NCBI RefSeq assembly: GCF_019430945.1
Contig: NZ_JAHYCB010000008.1
Coordinates: forward strand, 186,001-250,000
Direction of reading: 5' to 3'
Length of the DNA: 64,000 nucleotides
Origin: Neorhizobium populisoli
Lineage (GTDB): Bacteria; Pseudomonadota; Alphaproteobacteria; Rhizobiales; Rhizobiaceae
Shown: positions 52,735-61,482 of the stretch, in pieces
Position numbering within the stretch: the stretch's first letter is position 1
Layout: every line of letters begins with the position of its first letter
Program-made: the position numbers and the translations under genes
Notes under the pieces: generated by a model
The model's database searches: none
Told to the model about the DNA's origin: nothing
What the model saw: only the letters and a program-made list of their open reading frames with translations

Positions 52735-53601
52735 TTAGCGGAGGCGCGCATCGAGCCGGTCGCGTAGATAGTCGCCGAGCAAGCTGATCGACAAAGTCGT
52801 GAGGACGAGAACCAGGCCGGGGAGGGCAACCAGCCACCAGGCGATGGCAAAATAGCTTGTGCCATACGATATCATCAGACCGAGGCTGATCGCTGGCGGC
52901 TTGATGCCGACACCTAAAAAGCTCAGTCCGCTCTCCATGAGGACGATCTCAGGGAAGTTGAGAGTGAATTGAACGACCAGGGGACCGGCAATATTCGGCA
53001 GGATGTGACGTAAATAAATTCGCAGCGATGGCACCCCGACGATGCGCGCTGCCTCTGCATACCCGTCTGCATTCGCACCAAGGACGAGCCCTCGCGCAAG
53101 ACGAGCGTAGCGCCACCAGTTGAAGACGCCCATCAACAGGACGAACAGGAGCGGGCTGGAGCCAAAGACCGCAAGGACACCAAGGGCGATAATCATGAAG
53201 GGGACCGAGGCCATCGCGTCCGCGATGCCCATCACCAGATTATCGACCCAGCCGCCAAAATGCGCCGAGAGGAAACCAAGGCTCGTGCCGACGATTGCGC
53301 TGATCGTGCCGCCGATCAGCGCGACCATCAGTGTCGTCTGTGTCGCTGCCAGAAGGTTGCTCAGCAGATCGCGCCCCAGGAAATCCGTTCCGAGGAGATG
53401 GTTCGACAGCTTCAACGGTGGTGCGAAGCGCGTCAGCGGCGCTTGCTGCGTGTAATCGAATGGTGCCAGCCAGTGCGCGAAGATCGCGACGATCAGGATC
53501 ACGGCGATCCACGTAGCGCAGAGAAGAATTCCGACAGGCAGGCGAAAGATGGATGTGAACGATCGCTTAGACCGCGTGGGGGATGCGCTCTGTGCCATCA
53601 T
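52735..53601 (-). CDS. Oligopeptide-type ABC permease, AccE/DppC-like
   Basis: 288 residues. DppC features: basic N-terminus, first membrane segment at about 20-42, HLLGTDFLGRDLLSNLLAA near 70, EAA loop YAEAARIVGVPSLRIYLRHI. It overlaps the other permease (ATGA) and precedes the diesterase gene. Import of an intact phosphodiester is the expected role. Confidence 0.88.
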   Translation of the reverse strand: MMAQSASPTRSKRSFTSIFRLPVGILLCATWIAVILIVAIFAHWLAPFDYTQQAPLTRFAPPLKLSNHLLGTDFLGRDLLSNLLAATQTTLMVALIGGTISAIVGTSLGFLSAHFGGWVDNLVMGIADAMASVPFMIIALGVLAVFGSSPLLFVLLMGVFNWWRYARLARGLVLGANADGYAEAARIVGVPSLRIYLRHILPNIAGPLVVQFTLNFPEIVLMESGLSFLGVGIKPPAISLGLMISYGTSYFAIAWWLVALPGLVLVLTTLSISLLGDYLRDRLDARLR

Positions 53602-54518
53602 TGCTGTGACCTGATTTTCGGGTTGAGAAAAGCGTAGAGGATTTCCACGGTCAAATTGATCATCACCACGAAGACCGTGAACACCAGTATCATCGCCTGA
53701 ACGACATTGAGATCGCCTTGTCCTACCGCGCGGACGAATTGAGCACCGATCCCGGTCCAGGCAAAAACCGTCTCCACCAGAACCGTTCCGCCAAGAAGCG
53801 ACGTGGCAAGAATGCCGAGCATGGTAACGAGCGGGATGGCGGCGTTCGGCAATGCATGCCGCAAGATAATTTCAGAGGGTGGAATTCCGTCACCTCTGGC
53901 TGCGGCGATGTATGGCTGCTCCAGAACCTCGATCAATGTCGCGCGCGCAAAACGTGAGATCGAGGCCGCGTTGTAAAGCGCGAACGTCGCGATCGGCAGG
54001 ATAGCATGCCGCCATGTGGAGCTTCCCGAACTTGGCAAGACCCTGAGCCATACGGCAAAGATGAAAATGAAGATCAGCCCGACAAGAAACATGGGAATGC
54101 TGTGTCCAAGCACCGCTGTCGCCATCACAAGTCTGTCAATTGCACTGTCGCGGCGGATAGCGGCCACGATCCCTGCAGGTATTCCCAACAGAATGGCGAT
54201 GATAAAAGCCGACACGCTCACAGTCAGCGTCTTTGGAATGGACTGCGTGATGATGTCGAAAACGTCGCGACCGTCCGCAAAGGATTTGCCGAAGTCGCCT
54301 TGAATTGCATGCTGCAGGTAGATGAGGAACTGCTCAGGAATCGATTTGTCGAGCCCCCACAGCGTGCGGAAGGCCGCCTGGGCCTCCGGCGTTGCAAACT
54401 CTCCGAGCATTCGCTCGGCCGGGTCTCCGCTGAAACGCAGGACCACGAACACGAAGAGCGCCGTCGAAAACAGAACTGCGAATGCGCGGACAGCTTTCGA
54501 TAAAATAAACCCAGTCAT
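53598..54518 (-). CDS. Oligopeptide-type ABC permease, AccD/DppB-like
   Basis: 306 residues from ATG 54518, which overlaps the ATPase stop as TAATG; longer frames are antisense artefacts. Six membrane segments; LRFSGDPAERMLG near 25 and EAA loop YIAAARGDGIPPSEIILRHA fit DppB. It forms the channel with the permease downstream. Confidence 0.88.
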   Translation of the reverse strand: MTGFILSKAVRAFAVLFSTALFVFVVLRFSGDPAERMLGEFATPEAQAAFRTLWGLDKSIPEQFLIYLQHAIQGDFGKSFADGRDVFDIITQSIPKTLTVSVSAFIIAILLGIPAGIVAAIRRDSAIDRLVMATAVLGHSIPMFLVGLIFIFIFAVWLRVLPSSGSSTWRHAILPIATFALYNAASISRFARATLIEVLEQPYIAAARGDGIPPSEIILRHALPNAAIPLVTMLGILATSLLGGTVLVETVFAWTGIGAQFVRAVGQGDLNVVQAMILVFTVFVVMINLTVEILYAFLNPKIRSQQ

Positions 54519-55516
54519 TAGGCGACCTCCTTTCCCATCTGAACCGAACGAGGAAACTCCTCTGCCCGATGGCATGCTACACGTTGGCCTGCGACGTCGC
54601 GCAAGAGCGGGGCCTCGGTCCCGCACCTTTCGATCGCAAAAGGACAACGGGGCCGGAACGGACATCCACCGGCGATTTTGCCGGGGTCTAGTTCGCCATT
54701 GATGGGCGGCTGGATATTTCGGATGGTGGGATCCATCGAAGGGACCGAAGCGAGTAGCGCCCTCGTATAGGGATGGCGCGGCCACTCATAGACCGACTTG
54801 ATGTCACCGGTCTCGACAACGCGGCCGAGATACATGACCGCGATACGATCAACGACATGGCGGACAACGCGCAGGTCATGGGTGATGAAGACGTAGGCGA
54901 GGTCGCGCTGTTGCCAAAGGTCCCGCAAGAGCGCCACTACCTGCGCCTGAACGGAGACATCGAGCGCCGACACAGCCTCGTCGAAGACGACCAGCTTCGG
55001 ATCGAGGATCAACGCACGGGCAATGACGACACGCTGCCTCTGGCCACCAGACATCTGATGCGGATACCGGCTCATCATCGCGCTGGACAGTCCAACCTGG
55101 TCAAGCATCGCGGCGGCGCGCTCATAAGAAGCCGCACGACTGGCAAAATGATGTACGAGGAGGCCTTCGGAGATCTGTTCACCGATGGTCATCTGGGGAT
55201 TGAGTGCAGAGAGTGGATTTTGCTGTACGAGGGAGGTGCGCACACGGAACTGCTTCCAGCCTTGAAGGCTGCGGGCCTTGTGATTGACACCTTCGAAGAA
55301 AATCTCGCCCTCGGTCGGGGGCGTAAGGCCGAGAATTAGGCGGCCAAGGGTGGATTTACCGCTGCCAGACTCGCCGACAATGCCCAGTCGCTCACGGGCA
55401 TTGAGCTGCAGATCGATCGAACTGGATGCACAGAGAATTTTAGGCTTCGCCAACCACCCCGTCTTTTGACCAAATGCCTTGGTGAGGTTGCGGGTTTCCA
55501 GGAGGGGCGCGCTCAT
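54518..55516 (-). CDS. Oligopeptide-type ABC ATPase, DppF-like (acc-like operon)
   Basis: 332 residues. Walker A GESGSGKST, signature MSGGQRQRV, Walker B LVVFDEAVSALDV and switch FITHD are intact; the C-terminal CPFRPRCPFAIERC cysteine region is typical of oligopeptide ATPases. It overlaps both neighbours. It forms a heterodimer with the next ATPase. Confidence 0.9.
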   Translation of the reverse strand: MSAPLLETRNLTKAFGQKTGWLAKPKILCASSSIDLQLNARERLGIVGESGSGKSTLGRLILGLTPPTEGEIFFEGVNHKARSLQGWKQFRVRTSLVQQNPLSALNPQMTIGEQISEGLLVHHFASRAASYERAAAMLDQVGLSSAMMSRYPHQMSGGQRQRVVIARALILDPKLVVFDEAVSALDVSVQAQVVALLRDLWQQRDLAYVFITHDLRVVRHVVDRIAVMYLGRVVETGDIKSVYEWPRHPYTRALLASVPSMDPTIRNIQPPINGELDPGKIAGGCPFRPRCPFAIERCGTEAPLLRDVAGQRVACHRAEEFPRSVQMGKEVA

Positions 55517-56451
55517 GCCGCCACCGGATGATAGCAGGCCACATTATGAGCCTGTGCGACCGGTGCAAGCGGCGGAAAGCGCTTGAAGCATTCACCTGCA
55601 GCTCGCGGACAGCGAGGATTGTAATAACAACCTTGCGGCAGGTCGTCGAGAAGCGGCACGGATCCGGGAATGGGAACAGGAGGTTGGTGGTCCGCCGGGT
55701 CAATGCTAGGCATGCAGTTGATCAAAGCCCGTGCGTAAGGATGCGAAGGGTTCTGGATTATCTGCTCAACCGGAGCGGTTTCGACGATTTTTCCACAGTA
55801 CATGACGGCCGCCTTGTCGGCCAAACGCGCGATGACGCCGAGATCATGGGAAACGATCATCAATGCCATGCCGGTCTCGGCTTTCAATTCCTCCAGCAAG
55901 TAAAGGATCTGAGCCTGCATTGTGACGTCCAACGCCGTCGTCGGCTCGTCGGCGATGAGCAACTGTGGCTTTGCCGCGAGTGCATGGGCGATCATCACGC
56001 GCTGGTTCATGCCGCCCGAAAACTGGTGCGGATAAGCGCCGAGCCGGCTTTTGGCATTGTCTATTCCGACCCGTTCTAACAGGCGCATGGCTTCGAGGCG
56101 CGCATCATTCCCCCTGAGCCTTTGATGCCTGTAAAGCGCCGTCTCCAGATAGTAGCCTATCGTGTGAACTGGATTGAGACTGCTCGTCGGATCCTGAAAG
56201 ATCATAGCGATCGTAGGCCTTTCGGAGCCGGACTCGCCTGATCCAAAGGATATCGAACCGCCGGCTTGGCCGAGCCCGCGCGGGAGCATGTTGCCGATCG
56301 CATAGCAGGTCATGCTCTTGCCGCAGCCGGATTCCCCAACGAGGCCAAGGGTCTGGCCTGCATCCAGCGAAAAGCTCACGCCGTTCAGGATCTTGATATT
56401 GCGGCCGGGCACCTCGACGACGAGGTCCTGGACAGTTAGCAGTCTGGGCAT
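55513..56451 (-). CDS. Oligopeptide-type ABC ATPase, DppD-like (acc-like operon)
   Basis: 312 residues from ATG 56451. Walker A GESGCGKSM, signature FSGGMNQRV (variant), Walker B LLIADEPTTALDV, and a C-terminal CYYNPRCPRAAGEC cysteine region. Follows the binding-protein gene by 59 bases and overlaps the second ATPase. Confidence 0.9.
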   Translation of the reverse strand: MPRLLTVQDLVVEVPGRNIKILNGVSFSLDAGQTLGLVGESGCGKSMTCYAIGNMLPRGLGQAGGSISFGSGESGSERPTIAMIFQDPTSSLNPVHTIGYYLETALYRHQRLRGNDARLEAMRLLERVGIDNAKSRLGAYPHQFSGGMNQRVMIAHALAAKPQLLIADEPTTALDVTMQAQILYLLEELKAETGMALMIVSHDLGVIARLADKAAVMYCGKIVETAPVEQIIQNPSHPYARALINCMPSIDPADHQPPVPIPGSVPLLDDLPQGCYYNPRCPRAAGECFKRFPPLAPVAQAHNVACYHPVAA

Positions 56452-56510
56452 ATTTTCCTCCCGAAGCGGTGCGCAACCTCCGCGCACCGCTTCTTGGTCA
56501 TCGCGTTGTT

Positions 56511-58076
56511 TTATTTGAAGTTGAGGTTGCCTCGGAATTCCATGGTCTCAAACGAGACCGGGCTCCACTGAACGGTTTTGCGTGCCGCGTAGACGTCAAA
56601 GGGCTGGTAAAGAAGAACAGCAGGCGCCTCATCCTCGAAGATATCACGCAGGCGGTTGAACGCAGCAGAGCGTTCGTCGCCGTCTTTCAGTTGCGCAACC
56701 TTATCGCAGAGGTCGTTGAATTCGATTGGTGCCTTCCAGCCCCAGCGCTTCTGGATGCCGCGACCCGGACCGAATTCGGACACCATCGTCGTCAGACCGT
56801 CGGTCAGCCACTGGCCGTTCGACCAGTTGCGGATCATGATGTCGCTGTCCTTTGGCGTCGTTCCCGGCGCGTAGATGGTCGGAACGACGTTGACGCCGAC
56901 AGCCTTCCACATCTCGATCATCATCATGAGCGCGGGGACGGCGTTGGCGTAATAGTTGCCCATCGTGTGGTACGTGATCGGCTTGCCGTCGTAGCCGCTC
57001 TCCTTCACCAGACGCTTGGCTTCCTCGACGTTGTACTCCATCGGCTTGCGCTTCGGATCGAAGCTCGCGCCATAGCTCGGGAAGTTGAACCCGTTCGGGA
57101 TCGACGCCTTGCCTTTCCACAATGCCTCGACCATCAGCGGGCGGTTGATGGCGAGCGACATCGCCCGGCGCAGGGCCTTGGACTGGACAGCCGGATTGTT
57201 GAAATTGAACGTAAACATATGGACGTTCTCGATGAGCGTTCCCCGCGTTTCGAGATCGTCGTATCCGTCGATCAGCGCCATATCGTCCGGCGTAAGGGTC
57301 GTGATGATATCATATTCGCCACTGATGAGGCCGGCCACGCGGGTCGCCGGTTCAGCAACAACCTGATAGGTTATTGACGAAGCCGTGGGCTTTTCGCCCC
57401 AATAGCTTTCGTTCGCTTCTAGCGTGGCATGATCGTTGGCAACGAGTTCCTTGAACTTGTAGGGGCCAGTGCCGATCGGCTTGTTGCCAAAGGCAACCGC
57501 GCCGAGGCTCTTGTAATATTCCTTTGGAACGATCGGGCCGAGCCACGAGCCCAGGTACTTCTCGATGAGATACGACGGCGTTTTCGTGCGGAGGACCACA
57601 GTGTGTTTGTCCTCGACAACAGGTTCGTCCCAGTTGGGCGAGAAATTGCGACCGTTCGGCACAGTCTTGATTGCCTCATCGCCCCAAAGGCGCCCGGACG
57701 AGAAGGTGAACGCAACATCTTCGGCGGTCATCTCGGTGCCATTGTGGAATTTGACGCCCTGGCGCAGCTTGAAGCGGACCGACTTGTCGTCAATGCGTTC
57801 AAAGCTCTCAGCGAGCGCTGGCATGAGCTTGATGCCATTGCCCTTTGCGCCGTCGGCAAAATAGTCGCGACGAAGAAGAGTATCGAAGATCTGGTTGATG
57901 ATACGCGGCCCCGTATTGCTGATCCCGTTGATAGGCTCCAGCGACGACGGCAAGCCGTTCACACCGATCTTCAAAGCCTTGCGGTCAGCCGCGAAGGCAA
58001 ATTTAATGCTCGTTGTCGACGCCAAAGCAGCAACGCTGGCGCCGATCAGAAAACGTCTGCGATCAGTCTTAATCAT
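56511..58076 (-). CDS. Family 5 ABC binding protein, AccA-like
   Basis: 521 residues. The N-terminus (IKTDRRRFLIGASVAALAS...) is a Tat-type signal with a likely cut after FAFA. The mature protein is a family 5 binding protein; passages such as GVNGLPSSLEP, RIINQIFDTLLRRDYF and GLISGEYDIITTLTPDD are strongly reminiscent of AccA, the agrocinopine-binding protein of pTiC58, but I cannot align them here. It is the first structural gene after the DeoR regulator. AccA recognises a pyranose-2-phosphate motif; whether those contacts are kept needs alignment. Confidence 0.82.
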   Translation of the reverse strand: MIKTDRRRFLIGASVAALASTTSIKFAFAADRKALKIGVNGLPSSLEPINGISNTGPRIINQIFDTLLRRDYFADGAKGNGIKLMPALAESFERIDDKSVRFKLRQGVKFHNGTEMTAEDVAFTFSSGRLWGDEAIKTVPNGRNFSPNWDEPVVEDKHTVVLRTKTPSYLIEKYLGSWLGPIVPKEYYKSLGAVAFGNKPIGTGPYKFKELVANDHATLEANESYWGEKPTASSITYQVVAEPATRVAGLISGEYDIITTLTPDDMALIDGYDDLETRGTLIENVHMFTFNFNNPAVQSKALRRAMSLAINRPLMVEALWKGKASIPNGFNFPSYGASFDPKRKPMEYNVEEAKRLVKESGYDGKPITYHTMGNYYANAVPALMMMIEMWKAVGVNVVPTIYAPGTTPKDSDIMIRNWSNGQWLTDGLTTMVSEFGPGRGIQKRWGWKAPIEFNDLCDKVAQLKDGDERSAAFNRLRDIFEDEAPAVLLYQPFDVYAARKTVQWSPVSFETMEFRGNLNFK

Positions 58077-58137
58077 TGGGTCCTCTCCCGGACTTAGAGT
58101 AGATTATGGCTTGTTGCTATTCGGCGGGGCATCGAGC

Positions 58138-58911
58138 CTAGTTCGCGATGACGAACTTCCTCCGCATTTTGTCTGGTGCCGTATCGACGATCGACTTGGC
58201 GCCGACGTCGGTGATGATCACCCCGACGTCCTCGATTTTCGTGGTGATCGAGAGGCTCGACTTCGTGAACTTGGAATGGTCCGCGACAACGATTACTCGT
58301 CTTGAGACTTCGATCATAACTTTCTGGATGCTTGCGTTGATCGGGTTCGACGTGCAGACCGTGCCCCGGTCGAGGTCTATCGAGCTAGCATTCAGGATCA
58401 ACTTATCGGCGTTGAACTGACGCACGAAATTTTCTGCCAGCGGACCGCGATATGAACGGTTCGTATCGGTGAATTCGCCACCGACGGAGTAGATGCTGTT
58501 TCCATCCCCGCGTGAGAGTTCGGCAATGATGTCGAGACCATTCGAGATCAGGGTCAGCCCCTTGCGTCCCGAAAGGATCTTCGCAACCTCAAGAGCGGTC
58601 GTTCCAGCATCGAGAAAGACGGCATCACCTTCAGCGATCATGCCTGCTGCAGCGGCTGCGATCGCGGCCTTCTCCGCTTGCCGAGAGACTGACCGAACCG
58701 CGTGCGTGGTGTCCTGCCCCACCTGATTGACGCTGACAGCCCCGCCGTGTGTCCGACGTAGCACACCTGCTTGCTCGAGCTCGTCAAGGTCGCGACGGGC
58801 TGTGGCAAGCGAAATCCCGAGGCGTTCGGTGAGCGTGTTGATCGCCAGAAACTGCTCCTCACGTAGCAGTTCAGCAATTCTCGCTTGGCGTTCCTGGGCG
58901 GCTGTAAGCAC
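58138..58911 (-). CDS. DeoR-family repressor, AccR-like
   Basis: 257 residues from GTG 58911, with GGGAGG six bases upstream. N-terminal DeoR HTH with ARRDLDELEQAGVLRRTHGGA, the family signature, followed by a phosphosugar-sensing domain (FLDAGTTALEVAKIL near residue 98, ILNASSIDLDRG near 168). It heads the acc-like operon and is read first from the promoter at 58,944-58,972. DeoR proteins respond to phosphorylated sugars, here probably the diesterase product. AccR holds this position on pTiC58, where it also controls conjugation; no traR is in this window. Confidence 0.85.
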   Translation of the reverse strand: MLTAAQERQARIAELLREEQFLAINTLTERLGISLATARRDLDELEQAGVLRRTHGGAVSVNQVGQDTTHAVRSVSRQAEKAAIAAAAAGMIAEGDAVFLDAGTTALEVAKILSGRKGLTLISNGLDIIAELSRGDGNSIYSVGGEFTDTNRSYRGPLAENFVRQFNADKLILNASSIDLDRGTVCTSNPINASIQKVMIEVSRRVIVVADHSKFTKSSLSITTKIEDVGVIITDVGAKSIVDTAPDKMRRKFVIAN

Positions 58912-58943
58912 AATACCCTCCCGTTTGTGACTTGTTTCGATCA

Positions 58944-58972
58944 GATCTATGATTGATATCGATCTTTGTCAA
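58944..58972 (-). promoter_or_regulatory. Promoter and candidate operator of the acc-like operon
   Basis: On the minus strand TTGACA (58967-58972) and TAGATC (58944-58949) are 17 bases apart. The spacer holds GATCGATATCAATCAT (complement of 58949-58964), which recurs with one change at 59079-59094. The DeoR protein is the likely ligand of this motif. Confidence 0.6.
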
Positions 58973-59078
58973 ATGACGATTTCATGACAAAACGTGTTGC
59001 CGTGCAGCATTTTTCAGTTTTGCCTCGGCAGGCTTGAGCCTCAATCGAACGAATATTGCGAAGCCGTCTTGCATGTAT

Positions 59079-59094
59079 GATCGATTTCAATCAT
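59079..59094 (+). promoter_or_regulatory. Second copy of the putative DeoR operator
   Basis: GATCGATTTCAATCAT matches the motif in the acc-like promoter in 15 of 16 positions, on the opposite strand. It lies upstream of the Na/Pi-cotransporter homologue and suggests joint control. Confidence 0.5.
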
Positions 59095-59097
59095 GCT

Positions 59098-59280
59098 CGG
59101 GAGGATGAGGCGTTACAAGCGAAACTCATCTGTCGGCTGGTGCAGTAAAGCCAGCATTCTCCTCCCAGAGAGGCTGTCGCCCGTCCCTGGCGGACCTGTT
59201 GTGGGGCGGGCGGCGGCTCTGGGGATACCGCGCTCTCTGGGCTCAAATGCAATCGCCTGCCAGCATGAGGGAGTGGCGAG
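59098..59280 (+). promoter_or_regulatory. Structured leader of the Na/Pi-cotransporter gene
   Basis: CCCAGAGAG (59164-59172) pairs with CTCTCTGGG (59233-59241), and an inner near-complement (GTCGCCC with GGGCGGC) extends the fold. GCTGG/CCAGC forms a hairpin before it. GGGAGGA near 59099 can instead pair with TCCTCCC at 59160-59166, which overlaps the first stem. Mutually exclusive pairings in a 5' leader resemble a riboswitch or attenuator; no known class recognised. Confidence 0.35.
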
Positions 59281-60924
59281 ATGACCTCCACGATCGTCAT
59301 GATCAATCTGTTTGGCGCGGTGGCTTTGCTGCTGTTCGGCCTCGCGCAGGTGAAGGAGGGCGTCTCACGTGCGTTCGGTGTCAAGCTCAGAACCGGACTG
59401 GCGACTGGTACCCGCAGCGGTCTTCGCTCGTTCTTGTCCGGACTGACCGCCACGATCGCACTGCAGAGTTCGACGGCCACGGCGCTGATGACTGCCTCCT
59501 TCGTCGAGCGTGAACTGATCAAGCCGCGCATGGCGCAGATCGTCCTGCTCGGCGCCAATGTCGGCACCGCTGTTACCGCATGGATCGTTGCCACCGGCAT
59601 CGAATGGCTGTCGCCGCTCGTCATCCTGGTCGGGATCGTGTTTTACCGCAGCGGATCGACTGCCCGCCAAGGCGGTGGCACCGCGTTGATTGGCATCGGC
59701 CTGATGTTGCTGTCGCTGCATCTTTTGAGCAGCGCGACCGAGCCGATGCGACAATCGCCAGCGCTTGCCGCCTTCATTGGTCTCCTGGACAATGCCTGGC
59801 CGGTCGCGCTTGCTTTCTCGGCCTGCATCGCCTTCATCTCATCGTCCAGCCTCGCCGCTGTCGTGCTGATCCTGTCGCTCGCCTCGACTGGCATTCTCTC
59901 TGCCGGCCTGATCATCGTGCTGGTGCTCGGCGCCAATCTGGGTGGCGCCATTCCGCCGGTCGTCGCCTCGCTCTCCGGCTCGCCTTCGGCCAAGCGTGTG
60001 ACAATTGGCAATCTTATAGTGCGCGCCGTCGGCTGCGCAGTTGCAATGCCGCTCGCAGGCTATGGTGCCGATATCCTGGAAATGCTGCCGCTCTCGCCTA
60101 CAAAGCTGCCTGTCGACGCCCACCTCGGGTTCAACATCCTGCTTGCCGTCCTCGCGTGGCCATTCTCACGGCTGCTGTCGCGGTGGATGCTCCGCCTCGT
60201 CCCCGAAGAGCTACAGGCCGACAATGCTCCGAAATATCTCGATCAGGGCGAGCTTTCAACACCGGTCGTCGCTCTGGCTAGTGCTACCCGCGAGACTCTT
60301 GGCGTTGGTGACCTGATCGAACGCATGCTAATACGTGTCTCAAACGCATTTGAGACGAACGCCCTGTCGAGGCTCAAGGACATTGCGTCGTTGGAAAAGC
60401 GCGTCGATTACCTGCAGCAAGAGGTGAAGATCTACCTTTCCAAGCTTGGTCGTGAAGGCCTGAACGAGGAAAACGGTCGCCAGTCGATCGTCATCATCGA
60501 CTACGCCATCAACCTCGAGCATATAGGCGACATCATCGAAAAAGGACTTGCTCCTCAGGTCGCCAAAAAGGCTTCGCTCGGGCTGAAATTCTCCGAGGAT
60601 GGGCACGAGGAATTAAAGAGACTCTTCGATCTGACGATCGACAATCTGCGCATCGCTCAAACAATTTTCGTCACCCGCGACTTTGCCCTCGCAAGACAGA
60701 TGATGGACGTGAAGGTCGAGGTTCGGCGGATGGAGAAGCAATCCTCCAAGCGTCATCTAGAGCGCCTGCGTGATGGCCGGGCTGACAGCCTGCAGACGAG
60801 CTCACTGCATCTCGACATCCTACGCGATCTCAAGCGTATCAACGCCCATATTGTGTCGGTCGCTCATCCGATCATGCAAGAGAGTGGGCTCCTCATCGAA
60901 AGCAGGATGAAAGATGCCGAGTAA
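59281..60924 (+). CDS. Na/Pi-cotransporter family protein with PhoU-like C-terminus
   Basis: 547 residues from ATG 59281 with GGGAG upstream. About eight to ten membrane segments in the first 320 residues contain the duplicated QSSTATALMT-type motif of NptA/YjbB proteins (near residue 60, and SSSSLAAVVLI near 180). The last 200 residues are a charged PhoU-like helical domain. E. coli YjbB exports phosphate. Beside a pathway that releases phosphate from an imported phosphodiester, phosphate efflux is a sensible role; direction of transport is inference. Confidence 0.87.
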   Translation: MTSTIVMINLFGAVALLLFGLAQVKEGVSRAFGVKLRTGLATGTRSGLRSFLSGLTATIALQSSTATALMTASFVERELIKPRMAQIVLLGANVGTAVTAWIVATGIEWLSPLVILVGIVFYRSGSTARQGGGTALIGIGLMLLSLHLLSSATEPMRQSPALAAFIGLLDNAWPVALAFSACIAFISSSSLAAVVLILSLASTGILSAGLIIVLVLGANLGGAIPPVVASLSGSPSAKRVTIGNLIVRAVGCAVAMPLAGYGADILEMLPLSPTKLPVDAHLGFNILLAVLAWPFSRLLSRWMLRLVPEELQADNAPKYLDQGELSTPVVALASATRETLGVGDLIERMLIRVSNAFETNALSRLKDIASLEKRVDYLQQEVKIYLSKLGREGLNEENGRQSIVIIDYAINLEHIGDIIEKGLAPQVAKKASLGLKFSEDGHEELKRLFDLTIDNLRIAQTIFVTRDFALARQMMDVKVEVRRMEKQSSKRHLERLRDGRADSLQTSSLHLDILRDLKRINAHIVSVAHPIMQESGLLIESRMKDAE

Positions 60925-61426
60925 GCACCGGCGAGTTAGGCTGTTGTCGCGCTTGGCCGAAGTTGCCGATCAAATGTTTAGCGGAAAAACGATCATGCAG
61001 TACGGAGCAATATGCTTCCGGATGAGCGATCAATCCGAGCGGCTAGAAATTCTGCTGATCACCAGCAGGGATACCGGCCGGTGGGTCATCCCAAAGGGAT
61101 GGGGCATGCGCGGCAAGGATCCATGTGATTACTTGAAGCAATGCTGTCAGGCCAGCAGTCTTGAAGATTTCCAGCATCCGGAACTCCCTGGTTTCTCAAG
61201 CACTACTGTGCTCGGCCCGCATCGATTGCAAGGAAGATTCGTAGGGTCCATCCGCAACAAAACAACACCCCGGAACATCTTTGGATATCTATTTGAAGCC
61301 GTGTCGCCTGCCTCGATGTTTGCAGATCGCGCGGCAAGTACGGCTGGTGCTGAAATCGGCCCTGACATTAGGCTGCAACACGGAAGATCGCTACGCGGAG
61401 GCGAATTCTGTCAAGTTTTTGGCTGA
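60914..61426 (+). pseudogene. Broken Nudix hydrolase gene
   Basis: The first 75 codons closely parallel the intact Nudix gene at 50,427: QYGAICF, ILLITSRDTGRWVIPKGWGM. After GKDPCD the Nudix helix (EAWEEAGV in the paralogue) is absent and the rest has no family likeness in any frame, so the catalytic core is lost. The ATG overlaps the end of the transporter gene. It looks like a decayed or recombined copy; the open frame to 61,426 is probably chance. Confidence 0.65.
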
Positions 61427-61482
61427 CTCCGCGACGACCACACGTAAGGATAAACCAGCGTGTGGACCTGGGAGGCAAAGTC

